A stretch of DNA of 64,000 nucleotides from positions 2,005,236-2,069,235 of the forward strand of contig JAQFVV010000156.1 of assembly GCA_028023455.1 (NCBI GenBank), given 5' to 3'. The position numbers and the translations under genes were made by a program. Positions 1-11,932 of this stretch are shown here, piece by piece. The first letter of the stretch is position 1, and every line of letters starts with the position of its first letter. The DNA is from Epiperipatus broadwayi. Taxonomy: Eukaryota > Onychophora > Udeonychophora > Euonychophora > Peripatidae. The notes under the pieces were generated by a model. The model saw nothing but the letters and a program-made list of their open reading frames with translations, made no database searches and was not told the origin of the DNA.

Positions 1-415
1 AATCCCAAAGAAACATTCCAATTGATCAGCATAATAGATAGCATAAAATACCTTCACTATCAAAGCCCCAACAATAGAACTAATTGCTTTCTTTTCCCTT
101 CTATCTTTAAGAATTTTTTTAAAGACTAAACAAAAGACAAACTTTTATCAAAAACATGCAAGATCTTGATCTAATTTATTTTAACTTCTCAAGAGCTCCT
201 TTTTAAAATTAAGTGTTAATTTATTTTTTTTTTTTTTCAAAAATTATGTATTATAAAACGATATTTATATTTTAACAAAATATATGTGTGTGTATGTATA
301 TGTGAGCTGATAGAAAAATACGTGTTTATTTATTTCTAATAAAATAAGTTTTATTACAAAATATGTGTTTATATATATGTGTATGAGTATGAGCTGACAG
401 AAAAATACCAGCTCA
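1..415 (-). repeat. 3' LTR (partial) of the gypsy-type element
   Basis: Bases 1-415 match 5638-6054 with only scattered differences. Both copies end at the same ...ACCAGCTCA boundary and then diverge. The minus strand therefore begins with TG, as expected for an LTR. The rest of this LTR (about 1.3 kb, judged from the right copy) lies left of the window. A palindrome, TGAGCTG...CAGCTCA, occupies the last 26 bases. Confidence 0.85.
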
Positions 416-681
416 TTGCACACTTTTACAAAAACAAAAAAAAAAATTTAAAAAAAAACTTTTAATCACACCGTGAGGTCTTAAGTTTTTTCTTTTCTTT
501 ACAAGGTTTTAGGCTTCATGCATTATAAGTGCACTTTTATATCTTTTACCTTGTATTATAAATGCATTAGGTCCGCATTTTTGGATGATCCTGTATGGGC
601 CTTTGAATAGGGGGAAAAACTTTTTATATTGTTTATCACTTAATTTGCTAACTGGCTGAGTTTTAACATAAACCCAGTCTC
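416..681 (-). other. Non-coding 3' end of the gypsy-type interior
   Basis: This segment lies between the integrase stop and the 3' LTR. It is A/T-rich with long A runs at 430-460. No clear polypurine tract is visible next to the LTR on the minus strand; the adjacent AAAAGTGTGCAA is only partly purine. No gene is seen. Confidence 0.5.
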
Positions 682-1608
682 CTACCTAAATTGTACTGGG
701 CAAGCATTCCCCTTCTTTATTCTCTGTTCAGTTTTCTTCTTTAATCTGTCTCTAGCCAAGCTTCGATCCTCCACTACATTTATCGTTTCAGTAACAGTGG
801 GAATGGGACATTTGAGGAGAGAAGGCTCAACTCGACCGTAATGCAAGCATTCTGGAGTTAACCCTGTAGATTCGTGGTATGTATAATTAATTATTTTAAC
901 CATTTGTGGCAATACTTTAAACCACTGTTGATGGTTACCTTTCAAATGTATGCGAAATAAGTTCCCCAATTCTTTCATAACCCGTTCGCAAGGGTTAGAT
1001 TGAGGGTTACGGATAGAGGTGAGAACGTGATGTATCTGTTCTTGTTGAAGCCAATTCTTCCATTCTCTCGATATAAAAGGAGTTCCATGATCACTCAAAA
1101 TCGTCTGAGGTTTGCCAACTTGAACAAATTGTTTTTCTTTTAGCACAGTTATGGAAGACCCGGCATCAGCCTTTCGGAGGGGGTAGGCCTGTACTAATTT
1201 TGAGAAAATGTCAAAGGCCACCAATATATATTTATATCTACGAAATGACGGTAGCGGGCCATAAAAATCTATGGCTAGAAGCTCGTTCGGGTTCTTAGCT
1301 ATTATTGGTGCCGGTGTCCCAGCATAATTTTTATTAGCTGGTTTACTTTTCCAACACTCATGGCACCCCTGTAACATAGTAACCACTGACCTATACAAAC
1401 TTGGCCAATAATACCATCTCTGTATTAGTTTACTTGTTTTAAGAGACCCATAATGCCCATATATACCATGCACATATTTTATTAGTCTTTCCCTTAGATT
1501 TTGCGGTATAAATACTCTCCAACAATCTACTCCCTTTCTAACCTGAAACATCAACAACCCATTTATTATTTTATACCGATATAATTTGTTTTTTTTTTTT
1601 GCGTGCAA
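682..1608 (-). pseudogene. Integrase region of gypsy-type pol
   Basis: This is an open frame of about 308 codons at the 3' end of pol. An HHCC zinc-binding module is visible (HGIYGHYG, then C-x2-C in GCHEC). The catalytic core shows the D,D-E pattern: D in AIDFYGP, D in ILSDHGTPF, E in NPCERVMKELG. It joins viral-type cDNA to the host chromosome in related elements. Its frame overlaps the RNase H frame at a run of ten T at about 1590-1600, so the two are separated by a frameshift rather than being separate genes; the apparent start codon is therefore meaningless. The catalytic residues survive in this piece, but the polyprotein upstream is broken. Confidence 0.85.
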
Positions 1609-2276
1609 TTTTTTTGTTGTCTGACATTTGCTTCTTTACAGCCTTGTATCAGCTTCCTGCACGTAGTGTCCAAGTTTTGAAAAAAATGGAGTCTTTTCAA
1701 ATCTTTCTCTATCGATACCGCAGGATCTGCTTTAAGAGATATTAATCGAGCTCCCTCCAGTGTTAAATTTTGACTGTGATCCGTAAGCGGATTTCTGCTT
1801 AATATATCCGGTACTATATTTTCTTTCCTGGAGCAATGAATTACCCTGTAATTAAACTTCTGTAAGTATAATGCCCATCTTATAAGTCTATCATTAGTTA
1901 AGTAACACCTATTTATAAACTCTAAGCTTTTATGATCGGTGATAATAATAACCTCAGACCCTAAAAGTAAATGCTTAAGTTTATTTAATGCCCAAACAAT
2001 TGCCAATGCCTCCCTTTCTGTAGTGGTATAATTTCTTTCCGCTGGATTTAATGTCCTACTTAAAAAATACAAAACCTGAGGTATCTTCTCTTCATTCTCT
2101 TGAAACAGTACCGCTCCCAATCCTACACTACTACTATCAGTTTGTAACCTAAAAGGTTTGTCAAAATCCGGATAGGCGAGTGTTACAGTACCTACAAAAT
2201 TTTTTTTGATCTGTTTAAATGCTTGCTCTTGTTTTTCCATCCATTCCCACTTGCTTTCTTTTCTCAGTAAATGCAC
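1566..2276 (-). pseudogene. RT connection and RNase H domain of gypsy-type pol
   Basis: The frame begins with a thumb/connection region (QAFKQIKKNF) and runs into RNase H of the gypsy type. Visible motifs are TDSSSVGLGAVLFQ with its first Asp, SRTLNPAERNYTTTEREALA with the catalytic Glu, and TDHKSL with the later Asp. RNase H removes the RNA template during reverse transcription. It is separated from the RT palm (2328 upward) by a break near 2277-2327 and from integrase by the T-run frameshift near 1595. Confidence 0.85.
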
Positions 2277-2327
2277 AAGTGCTTCCGTATCTGTAGAAAA
2301 ATCTTTGTAGAACCTTTGATAGAAATT

Positions 2328-2962
2328 TCATATACCAAGGAACGATCTAATCTGTTTTCTATTCTTTGGTTGAGGGAATTTAACGATCGCTTCTATCTTG
2401 TCAGGATGGGGCCTCACCCCTTTAGCACATATGAGATGACCGAGAAATATAATTTCTTCCTGAAATATATTACTTTTCTTCAGATTTATTGTAATGTTCT
2501 TTTCATGACACTCATGGAGAAACACAACTAAATTTTCTAAATGTTCCTGAGGAGATCGTGATGCAATCATGACATTGTCCATATAATAGAGTATAAATTC
2601 TTTTACTCTCGGAGAAAGTACCTGGTCTAAACATCGTAATAGCCCCGACCCACTGTTAATTAGTCCAAATGAAACTCATTGAAACATGTATGTAAAGCCT
2701 TCATAATGGAATGCCGTGTATTTTTGATCCTCAGCGTGGAGCGCCATCTGCCAGTAACTTGATGTCAAATTGAATGACGAAAAATATTTTTTTCCTTAAA
2801 TTCCAACAGCAAATCTGTAATTCGGGGTGGCACATCCCGATCAGGTATAGTAATAGTATTTAACTGCCGAGCATCTAAGCATACTCTCATAGAGCCGTCC
2901 TTTTTTTTACAATTACTAAAGGGTTTATATATGGTGACTGTTTTTTTTTTATAATACCCCAT
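2328..2962 (-). pseudogene. Reverse transcriptase core, broken and catalytically altered
   Basis: Fingers and palm are spread over at least two frames. Finger motifs KKKDGSMRVCLDARQLN are at about 2840-2910, and SSYWQMALHAEDQKY at about 2715-2765 continues in another frame after a T-run. An in-frame TGA follows the FTYMFQ motif near 2687. The active-site box reads YMDN instead of YxDD near 2575-2590, so one of the two metal-binding aspartates is lost. The segment ending FLGHLICAKGVRPHPDK matches the conserved region after the active site. The first frame overlaps the gag-protease ORF at a poly-T run at about 2940. RT activity is not expected. Confidence 0.85.
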
Positions 2963-4196
2963 TGTTCCATTTGTTGTATTTGTTTATCAACTTCCTTTTA
3001 TATTTGACAGGAACTGGGTACGACCTACCCTGAAAATGAGTTTCTTCTTTCACCTTTATCCGATGAACATATCCCTTTATAATTCCGGGTTTAATGGCGA
3101 ATACTTGTTCATTTTTCAAAAGTGCCTCTTTAAGTTGACTTTTCCAGCCCCTATTATTATTACCTAACTCAGTTATTTTACATTCTATTTCTTGGTATAT
3201 GTCATTAGTTACCATGTAAGCTACCCTGTTATCACTCTGTCTGTTATATCCACTAAATGGCACCCTTCTGTTTCCTATCATTATATTCTTTTCGCTATAA
3301 TTAATTTTCGTCCCGGTTCGGTGCATAAAATCCGACCCCAATATAAGATCTTCTACCAAACCTGACATTGATAATAATGTATGCTGTATTTTTTTTCTTC
3401 CCACTTGTACTTCCCTGTATATTTGTATAGGATCTAACTTAACTCTTTTGCCATTAGCCATAGTTATTTCAGATTTTCTTAATGGTAGCAACTGTATTTC
3501 CCTCTTCTGATCTCTGATTTGATCTAATATTTTATTTGAGATTATCGAGACTTGACTCCCCATGTCTAGTAGGGCCTGTATCTCTATTCCCTGTATTTTT
3601 ATCGTTATCACCAGGCAAGTTTGTTCTGCCATCATTTGTATTTTCTCTTCTTCCTCAATTACTACATTTAACAGCTTAGGGAGTTGTTCTTGTTTCTCTT
3701 CTTCCTGTACATTTTCTTCCTCTCTAAGAACTTCCAATATGTCTTCCACACCTTCGCACCTACAGACAGCTAATCTCTCTCGTATATTTTGCGGCAAGTT
3801 TTTTTTTATAATACTTATAATTTGCCATTCAGCAATAGGATATTCTATCATCCTTCTCAATTTTACCATTTGCTTTAAAAAAAACTGTCTATATCCTATC
3901 CCTTCTTCTTTTTTATACCTTTCTAATTCTACCACTCTTCGTAACTTTTCTTGTCTCTTTACGTTCCAAAACATATGTATTAATTTATTTTTGTACTGTT
4001 TGAAATTGTCTGGTCTTTTCTGTATCGTTCTCCACCAATCTCTTGCCGTGCCTGCCAAATAATTACTTGCTATAATTATTTTTTCTTCTTCCCTTGCCTC
4101 ATACATACAAAAACACTCTTCTAAACTTTCCAAGTGTTCGAATAGAGTCTCCTCTTTGTCTCCTTCGAACATTTTTATCTTAATTCTATCCTGCAT
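2949..4196 (-). pseudogene. Gag plus aspartic protease of gypsy-type element
   Basis: This ORF of 415 codons begins at an ATG at 4196. The N-terminal 190 residues resemble retrotransposon Gag: FEGDKEETLFEHLESLE, then the conserved WW in TARDWWRTIQ. No CCHC zinc knuckle is visible after it. Residues from about 200 onward are a retropepsin-like protease, but the active site reads LLDMGSQVSI where DTG/DSG is usual. The later LILGSDFM matches the conserved ILG box. The C-terminal end runs towards RT, then the frame is lost in a T-run at about 2940. Gag and protease being in one frame suggests a single polyprotein in the ancestor. Confidence 0.82.
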
Positions 4197-4333
4197 TTTA
4201 TCTACAATATTTTTAATTTACTTCCAACATTTAAAGCCCTCCCCTACTGGGACACTAACTCCTCGCTCTAACCACCCGAACCTGCCTTACCCCACTTTTA
4301 CCCTAATCTCAAGCCGTTTATTTAGTTAACGAG

Positions 4334-4353
4334 CCCTACACATTGAGATGCCA
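4334..4353 (-). promoter_or_regulatory. Degenerate primer binding site, tRNA-Lys type
   Basis: The plus strand reads GAGCCCTACACATTGAGATG then CCA, resembling a tRNA-Lys(CTT) 3' end (about ...GCCCCACGTTGGGCGCCA) with several changes. It lies between the gag start and the right LTR, where a minus-strand element needs its primer site. The match is weak alone; two cleaner tRNA-Lys sites in this window support it. Confidence 0.45.
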
Positions 4354-4354
4354 T

Positions 4355-6054
4355 TTTCTTATATTTCACCCGCTGCTACCCTCTGTAACAAAACATTTTG
4401 TTACACTCTTAAATTTCATGAGATTGCAACATATGGTGGCCGTTCGAGGGCGCCACCAAGCATTTCTGCCTAGACCGTATTATAAAATTTCTATAATAAC
4501 GGTTAATTTATTTACGAACGGCAATCACCAAATGTAAATCTTAAAATAATTTTCTTTTAATGGACCAAAAGATTATAAAATGAATTATAAGAATTAATTA
4601 TAATAAACAAAAAAAAACAAATCGACACTTCACTATTGTTGAAATATTTATTATACCTTTATTCTATTTGTTGGTTATTCCCTTCCCTCATACTTGTCGA
4701 ATCAAACCCTCCCGATCCTTTTTTTTCTAATCAAGAATTAACATGTATCATTCTCGAAGGAACATGCACCATCACTTTACCAATTATACAATATTTTCAT
4801 CAAATATCATGGTATATAACTATGAGTGAACTCAAGGGCGACTTACTATAAGAGTGTGTTTGTTAAAAACAAACACATTCAAACCTCCTCTTTCTAATGT
4901 TAAATCTTTTCATCTTAAATTTTTACTTGTCCTTAGATCAAGTATACAATTTTTCTTATTCATATCTATACATTATAAGAACAACAATCATAGAAACTAA
5001 AGGTAAGTTTAATTAATAGAACGTAACCCCCCAAAAAAAATAATAATAATAAAAAAAAAACAATATAATGTGGATTAATTTGAATTAGTAAATACATCTA
5101 CTTAAAGACTACATATCCCTCCCTTTCTATTGCTGAAACTTTGAGATATTTGAAGTGAAGGCTTTTCTTTCTTTTTTTAAATTCTATTATGCAAATGTCT
5201 CTTGAAATTATAATAAAAAAAAAAGTCTATTTACCCTGATCGATCAGTGTAGATCCTGTGTGGGTGGAATATTTCACTTTATATTCATCGTGGTTTGTCC
5301 ATGGTCTTCTTCCAGTCCATTCTCCTCAGCTAGCTCTCTATGTCCAGCATTTACAAGGCAGTTCCAGGTGGTAATAGGAAGAGGTTCCCAAAAAAGAAAG
5401 TTCTGTTAGATCTAGCTGCTCAACATTTTCTCTTTGCACTTTCTTATTTTTTTTAATGTAATTTTACGATTTTTACTATTGATGAGTCCGAGCCGAATTT
5501 AAACTTATAGATTAGGTATTGACCTCAACAGAAATCCAATTAATTTAAACAAAAGGAAAGTCCGTAAATTTTCTTTTTCTTAAAGTCTCAGTTCACACCT
5601 TTAATGTTCTTTTCTTTTATTTCATATTTTATTTTAAAATCCCAAAAAAAACATTCCAATTGATCAGCATAATAGATAGCATAAAATACCTTCACTAACA
5701 AAGCCCCAACAATAGAACTAATTGCTTTCTTTTCCCTTCTATCTTTAAGGATTTTTTTAAAAACTAAACAAAAGACAAACTTTTATCAAAAACATGCAAG
5801 ATCTTGATCTAATTTCTTTTAACTGCTCAAGAACTCCATTTTAAAATTAAGTGTTAATTTATTTCGTTTTTTAAAAAAAAGTATGTATTATAAAACGATA
5901 TTTATATTTTAAGAAAATATATGTGTGTGTATATATATGTGAGCTGATAGAAAAATACGTGTTTATTTATTTCTAATAAAATAAGTTTTATTACAAAATA
6001 TGTGTGTGTATATATATGTGTATGAGTATGAGCTGACAGAAAAATACCAGCTCA
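4355..6054 (-). repeat. 5' LTR of the gypsy-type element, about 1.7 kb
   Basis: The right end at 6054 is fixed by the repeat shared with 1-415. The left end is inferred from the primer-like site just before it. It contains a GGGCGCCA tract at 4448-4455 followed by ...GCATTT...CCTAGA, also found near the LTR end of the 34.4-kb element. No gene is recognised in it; the short frames at 4343-4851 look like chance. Confidence 0.65.
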
Positions 6055-9008
6055 ATACATATACATATGTGACAATTTAAATTACTCACAGGTGACATTA
6101 ATTATTCTGTTTCACCGTAGATGATGATTTTAATATGAGCATTTACTGTTTATATATATAGCATTTACAATCACGTGCAGGTGATTGTAGTTGGATTACA
6201 AATAATTTACTTTCCTTTGATATATATCTATCACTCGCAGGTGATGAAGAAATTATAAGTTTAAAATTACAGTTTCATGAGCTTTAATGTTACTTTATAA
6301 ATCGAAGTTAATTTGCTGATGACTATCTATGCCTAGTTTATGCTATATAACAGAATCTAGATCCACTCTAGAGCTAGCAGAGTGATTATAAACATTTATA
6401 AAGAATCTAACAGTTTATTAAGCAGTTTATTAAGCGTGAATACTTAATATTCTCTATATAGCTTATATGCCTATGAAATTAGACTCAAATTCAGATCAAA
6501 GCTGAAAATACAATTATTATGGCAGGCTGAATTGAGGATTTGCAGTCAGACTTCAGATACCAAGGCATATAGAAAATATAAAGACTGATATAGCCCCTGC
6601 ATCTCAAAAGTCCCTTTTTATGGGATTCTTACCAAGTAACGGTTCCCTTTCACCGTATTCATTGATGTGGAAATAGGAGACCTTTTAGTCCGGTGATCAA
6701 ACAACTAATTAAACTATGGGAGTCTCATGCTTCATTTCTGAGGATGCAGAATGAGGTGGGAAGTAGCCAACCTCCATTTTGGAAGAGATAGTTGTCTGAA
6801 CTAAGAGAGTAATGGTGTAGCACATACACATACGACCATTAAAGAAATATATAGCAACAAATATATACGCTGTAGCGTTTGTTAAAGACACACTCGCACC
6901 ACTGACTACATTATTATATAATAGAAATTAGGATGCTAAACAATAGTTTCCTTCATGAAACTACCGTATATCAGTTCATATAGCATCTATAATTGTGCTA
7001 TTAAGGAAAGCTTATGAATCTTAATTTCTAAAGCTATCTATATAAGCATTTTATAATTCTAGGGAAGGAGTACATCACATTATGGATATAATGTTATAGC
7101 TTTATGCTGTATTTCAATCACTCCAGCTAAATATTAGTTAAATATTATCTCTAAACCAAATCTAACTTAAAGTAGCTGTATGCTTTTAATTATCTTTTAA
7201 ATAAGACATTTTATCCCTTTCAAAACGAAGTTTCTTTTGTGCGCTCATATACACGTGATATTACATATATGTGTGAAGATTTAATGGCTCCTCACTAAGC
7301 ATTTAACTAAGTGTAAAACCCTGTTTTTAACAAATATATCACAAACCAATACATAATGGAAAATAATAAAATTTGGCATAGATTTAACTAGGAAGAAATG
7401 TAAGTTTAAAGAGGAGATTTCACACAAGTGAAATCTGAAGTTTGGCTTTGTTTTAGCCTAGTTTAAAAAGAAAATGGAAATGCAATTAGTTTACATCTGA
7501 TCGACCCAATTCAACACAAATTTAAGTTGTGTACGAAAATTAATAAAGGCAAATATTATCATTACATTAAAATATGTAAAAGCAAATATCATTAAGTTAA
7601 AATATACAAAATAACTTAGAAACTTAATTATTTTTAGAATAAAGCATTTAGAATCATACGTAACAAAAGTTAAAATAAATAATTTAAAATCAATCAATTT
7701 AAGAAAGTTAAAACTAAATAACTTAGAATAAGGTAAATACATTGAACTAGATCAATCAGAGATAAATTAGTAAACCAACAAATAATTAATAAATAAATGG
7801 AGTACGTAAATCAATCAACAAGATATTAACTCAGTATGGAAATCAATTATCAAATCATTTATACAATCAGATATCAAATTAGGCAAGATTTTTAAGATTA
7901 AAAATAAAGAAAATGAAATTACATTTTAGTAGTGGATTTAAAGTACATTATTGCTATGGCCATAGAGTTTATTTTTAGCTAGCTTTAGGAATTATCGCAT
8001 TTCAGTTGAATTATTAGTTTTAAGTAAAGGTTATAACCAAGCTCTCTTCTTTCTGCTGTTGACTGGTTTCATGTTGAAAGGCTGAAAATGGGCACCTGCT
8101 TCTTGCGGCTCTCCTCTCTCTGCTCTCTGCATGGTAGACTTCCCAGGTCAGGAAGGCAAGAGAATGCCTTCTACTCAGACTGCATTATAATTAGCAATTT
8201 TAAAACATAAGTTGTCAATGACTTGACTTGAAATAATTTCCAACTGCTTCAAAGATAACTGCAGAGGCTTATATTATTGGCTTACCCCCTCTCCGCTATC
8301 ATAGTTAAGTTTTTAGATATGCTTTGCTAATTTTCTCATTGTATTCCTAGAATCATATAATCATTCCTAGAATCATATAATCATGCTCTTTTTTATTTCT
8401 TACAGCTGGGTTTTACAACTGGTCATCTGCTATTTTCTTTGACCATTCAGGATTATTTATTCATATCTTTTTTCACAACTTATTGTTACTTTTTAATTTT
8501 GTAATTAGGTCAAAAAACAGCAAGAGAAAGCAAGTTTTATGAGATCATTTTTTTTCAAAAAACAAATTCACAGGTGAAAACATCTGGTTATATATGCAAC
8601 TCGATTATTTAATTTAGCAATATATGCAGAAATACACAATACTTTCAAATATTATTTTTAGAATAATTATTCTGAATAAAGAAATTTATAATGTTTTTAA
8701 TTCTGTTAACATTATTTCTTTCTGCATATATATAGTCTCTTGTTACATATACAATGCATTTTTCATTAATTTACTCCTAGAAATATGTATCTGTATATAT
8801 GGGTTTTTACATATACAGATACAATTTTTCTACTGTATGCTAAAATATACACACACATACATAACTAATACCTTTATGTTTAAATTTAGCCTGATTTTAA
8901 TATAATTTTGACCTGATACATGAGGATTTGGTGATAGTTACTTATATAGAAATACTACTATAGTATATAATAGGTGAAACAGTTGGATTGACAAAGCTAA
9001 CTGTTTCA
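6055..9008 (-). repeat. 3' LTR (partial) of the large non-autonomous element
   Basis: It is collinear with 15758-18742 and shows small indels, including a gap of about 50 bp near 6115 and a duplicated 18-bp CCTAGAATCATATAATCA near 8348-8382. Divergence by eye is a few percent, more than between the gypsy-type LTRs, so this element is older, as nesting requires. Short frames inside (60-93 codons) occur in both copies but resemble nothing known. Confidence 0.8.
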
Positions 9009-9267
9009 TATCCTCAAACTCATGGGAATTATTAAATTTTATAGTTTTATGCCTTTACTTCGGGTATTGGCAAAATTTTAATAAACAAACAAAAAAAACT
9101 TTACTTTGAATATTATGCAATTTAATTATTTTAAAGTGAACCCCGACTCATCTCATTATATCCCTGATGCAGTTAGACAATGCCTATTCTATAATAACTA
9201 AATTTTAATGACTAAAGTAAATTGATGGTTATATGGTTATACCTACAATTCTAAGTGTTTCAGATCC

Positions 9268-11581
9268 CTAAGTAGGGTCTGCAGTTTTACATGATCTCCT
9301 ATAAGGTTTTAAGCTTCTTGTGATATAGGCTTCTATGAATGAATTATGGCTTTGCTGTAGTTTCATTTGGAATGGGCCCTTACATAACTGGAATAACTTA
9401 TGGAATTTGTCAGGCTGTAGAATAGTATATTCAGCTTTCTTGGGTATGGTCTGGTATGCCCCTTTTCGTAATTGTAAATGGCTATCATGTACTTTAATGC
9501 ATCCCTTCTCTGGCCCTAATGCTCTAATTCCTGTTTGATTCCTCTTCCTTGCAAGATATGGACTGCTTTCTTTCCTCCTCCTTTTTCTTATTGTCACTTC
9601 TATTCTATCCTTAATATTATCTATTCTGCTCTTTCTTTTAACGTTCGATCTTTCCCAGTATGTCCTATTATCTATACTACTTTTTCTTTTAAACTTTAGC
9701 CTTTCCCAGTATATCTTTTTATCTATGTCTTTGTAATATTTCTCTCTTCCCTTTACTAAGTTGAATACTGGCAGTTTCCATCATGCTCTACTTGCTGTTT
9801 TGGCTCTCTGGTCTGGGTGCATTTTGTCATCTATCTTCTTTATGTCACTTTCCTTTACATCTATTCTTCAAACTATCTTTCCATAACCTTCTCTTTATTT
9901 TCTAGCCTCTTGTCTATCCTTATATCATGCTTCCTAACTATATCATCCTTCCTCTTCCTTCCTTGCCCAGCTGGATCTTTCTCTTCCTTAACTTCTTGGT
10001 GAAGCTCTCTTTGCTCCACAATTTTATCTACTAATTTTGTTTTAACTTCTATTTTTGTCTTTTCTATTTCTTTTGTTGGAGTATATTCTACTTCAGTGAT
10101 TGTTTCTGAAAGCAGTTTTTCTCTTTCTTTAATCATTCCTAAATCAACTTTTAATCTTTCTGCCCCATCAATTACGACTTCCAGCTTCTCTGCTCTCCTT
10201 AAAAGTGCAATAATTTCAGATATGATGGGCATTAGTTCTCCTTCACATAATGGAATTACTTCAATTATTTCTTTTCCCATCACCATGTCCTCTTTCTCAC
10301 TTCCACATTCTGTCTCCATACTCTCTTAAGCACTTGGCTTAACATTTTCTTCAATCCCTTCTAAATCAATCTTTTCTGCCCATACATTTACTTCTATAAC
10401 TTCTATTTCTGTAATTGATAATACCTCTGCCTCAATCTGTTCTTTAAGAACCATTCCTCCCTTTGCAACTCTAGAAATTTCTTCAATAGTTACTTGTTTT
10501 TGTGAATGTGAGATCACAATTTCCATAGTTTCTTTTGTAACTTCTATTTCTTTCTTCTTCTCAGTCTCAATTCCTGTTTTCACTTCCTTTGATATATCTT
10601 TGGTTGGAAGTTGTACAGTTTCCCTAACCTGCTCTAACTCAGCACTATATTCTGGTTCTTTTGTCTTATTCCTTTCTTTTTCCTTGGTACTGACTTTTTG
10701 TTCTAAGCTCTGTAGCTCTCCTAACATCTTTTCTTCCTTACCAGCTCTATTGCCATTAACTTCAATGTTTTCCTTCAACTCATATATCTCCTGGTTGATC
10801 CTTTGACAGTCTTAGTGGTTACTTGCTGGATTTCCTCCTTTCAGGCCTCTTGTTGCCCTTCTGTCTTCTTTATCCTTTCCTGGATTTGTGCTATTGTTTG
10901 AAGCATTTTCATCCCTTGCCTCTCTATCTCCCCATTTTGCTTTTCTATTTTATCTTTCACCTGGAGAATAGTCCCTTGAACTACTTGTATACTTTCTTCT
11001 GTGCACCTTTTATACTCAGCTAATTTATCATCACATTCCTTTTGGACCTTGTTATATTTTCTCTGACACTCTAGAGCGAGGTCTTCCATTTTTCTTTGCA
11101 TGCTTTCTAACTTTCAATTCATTTCTTCCCTCTTTTCCTCAAGCATTATCTTAATCTCTTCTAGCATTTCTTCCTGATTCCTTCTCTCCTTTTCTTTTCG
11201 CTCCTTTTTATCTTTTTCCTTTTCTTCCTTATTCCTTTTCTCTTTCTCTTCCCTTTCTTTAGCTTTTTCCTTTTTATCCTTTTCTCTTTCTTCTTTATCA
11301 TTATTCAAACACAACATTACAGCTGCTAGCATTTGCTCCATTTTCCCAATTCTATCTTCTTGGGGCTCATCCCTTTTACATACCTTGATCTCTCCAGGTT
11401 CCTCCCTTATGGATTCCTCTCTGCTACTTTCTACTTCCTCTTCGGTATTACTGTCTGTACCCTCTACTATCTCTATCCCCAACCTAAGTGTTTTCCCTTT
11501 CATCTTGATTGGCTTTTCTACTTGGTTTTCTTTATCCTCACCCATCTCTTCTACAATTTCTCCTATATCAGTTTCCATCAT
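9268..11581 (-). pseudogene. Decayed Lys/Glu-rich coiled-coil ORF of the large element
   Basis: Five consecutive minus-strand pieces (11581-11114, 11101-10841, 10778-10326, 10319-9873, 9597-9268) look like one old ORF of about 770 codons. The first two share a frame and are split by one stop, then comes a frameshift, then two more pieces share a frame. It starts at ATG 11581 with an acidic region, then a highly charged stretch of repeated E/K heptad-like blocks (EEREKDKKEKAKEREEKEK), predicted coiled coil. The last piece is basic (RKRRRK near its start). I recognise no domain; a Gag-like structural role is a guess from its position. There is no CCHC knuckle and no enzyme motif. Confidence 0.6.
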
Positions 11582-11717
11582 TAAATTTTGTTATTAGATT
11601 TTATTATGGTTGTCTTGCCCTCCTTTCCCCAATGTCTACCATTGCTTCCTTTTATCCCTTTATTCTATCCTATCACTCAAAGCCCTTACACCAATCAACA
11701 CTTTCAACTATTAGTCT

Positions 11718-11932
11718 TGCCTAGCATTTTTAAACCATCCTCAACACTAACAAATAAAAATAAATTAAATCCTGCCTAGCATTTTTAAACCATCCTCAAC
11801 ATTAACAAATAAAAATAAATTGTCTTGCCTAGCATTTTTAATCCATCCTCAATATTAACAAATAAAAATAAATTTAGTCTTGCCTAGCATTTTTAAACCA
11901 TCCTCAACATTAACAAATAAAAATAAATTAAT
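11718..11932. repeat. Four tandem copies of a unit of about 54 bp
   Basis: Units start at about 11718, 11773, 11826 and 11881. Each reads TGCCTAGCATTTTTAAACCA, then TCCTCAACATTAACAAATAA, then AAATAAATT with a variable tail. The array lies just upstream (in minus sense) of the Lys/Glu-rich ORF, in the leader of the large element. Confidence 0.9.

Larger units (their letters stand above)
1..6054 (-). mobile_element. Ty3/gypsy-type LTR retrotransposon, decayed, left LTR cut by window edge
   Basis: The minus-strand order is gag, aspartic protease, RT, RNase H, integrase, the Ty3/gypsy (Metaviridae) order with integrase last. Direct repeats at 1-415 and 5638-6054 are nearly identical by eye and represent the same LTR; the left copy continues beyond base 1. 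A degenerate tRNA-Lys-type primer site lies at about 4334-4353, between the gag start and the right LTR. The pol frame is broken at several points, mostly in T/A runs, so this copy is not functional. Closely similar LTRs suggest a fairly young insertion. It appears inserted in the left LTR of the larger element that resumes at 6055. The subfamily within Ty3/gypsy is not assigned. Confidence 0.88.

Noticed and set aside
3562-4062. 166-codon plus-strand ORF
   Set aside because: It is the antisense shadow of the gag-protease ORF.
5476-5505. TTGATGAGTCCGAGCCGAAT resembles a hammerhead core
   Set aside because: There is no closing GGAC helix and no GAAAC after it; neighbouring stems cannot be drawn.
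6709-6891. 60-codon ORF repeated at 16456-16638 with conserved protein
   Set aside because: It lies in the two LTR copies and so is duplicated by descent; no similarity to a known protein and no sign of coding beyond copying.
8624-8905. 93-codon ORF in the long LTR
   Set aside because: The other LTR copy has a different end (73 codons) and the composition is I/Y/F-rich, as in chance frames of AT-rich DNA.
10096-11779. Several plus-strand ORFs rich in S, F and L
   Set aside because: Antisense of the Lys/Glu-rich minus ORF; the bias follows from its purine-rich coding strand.
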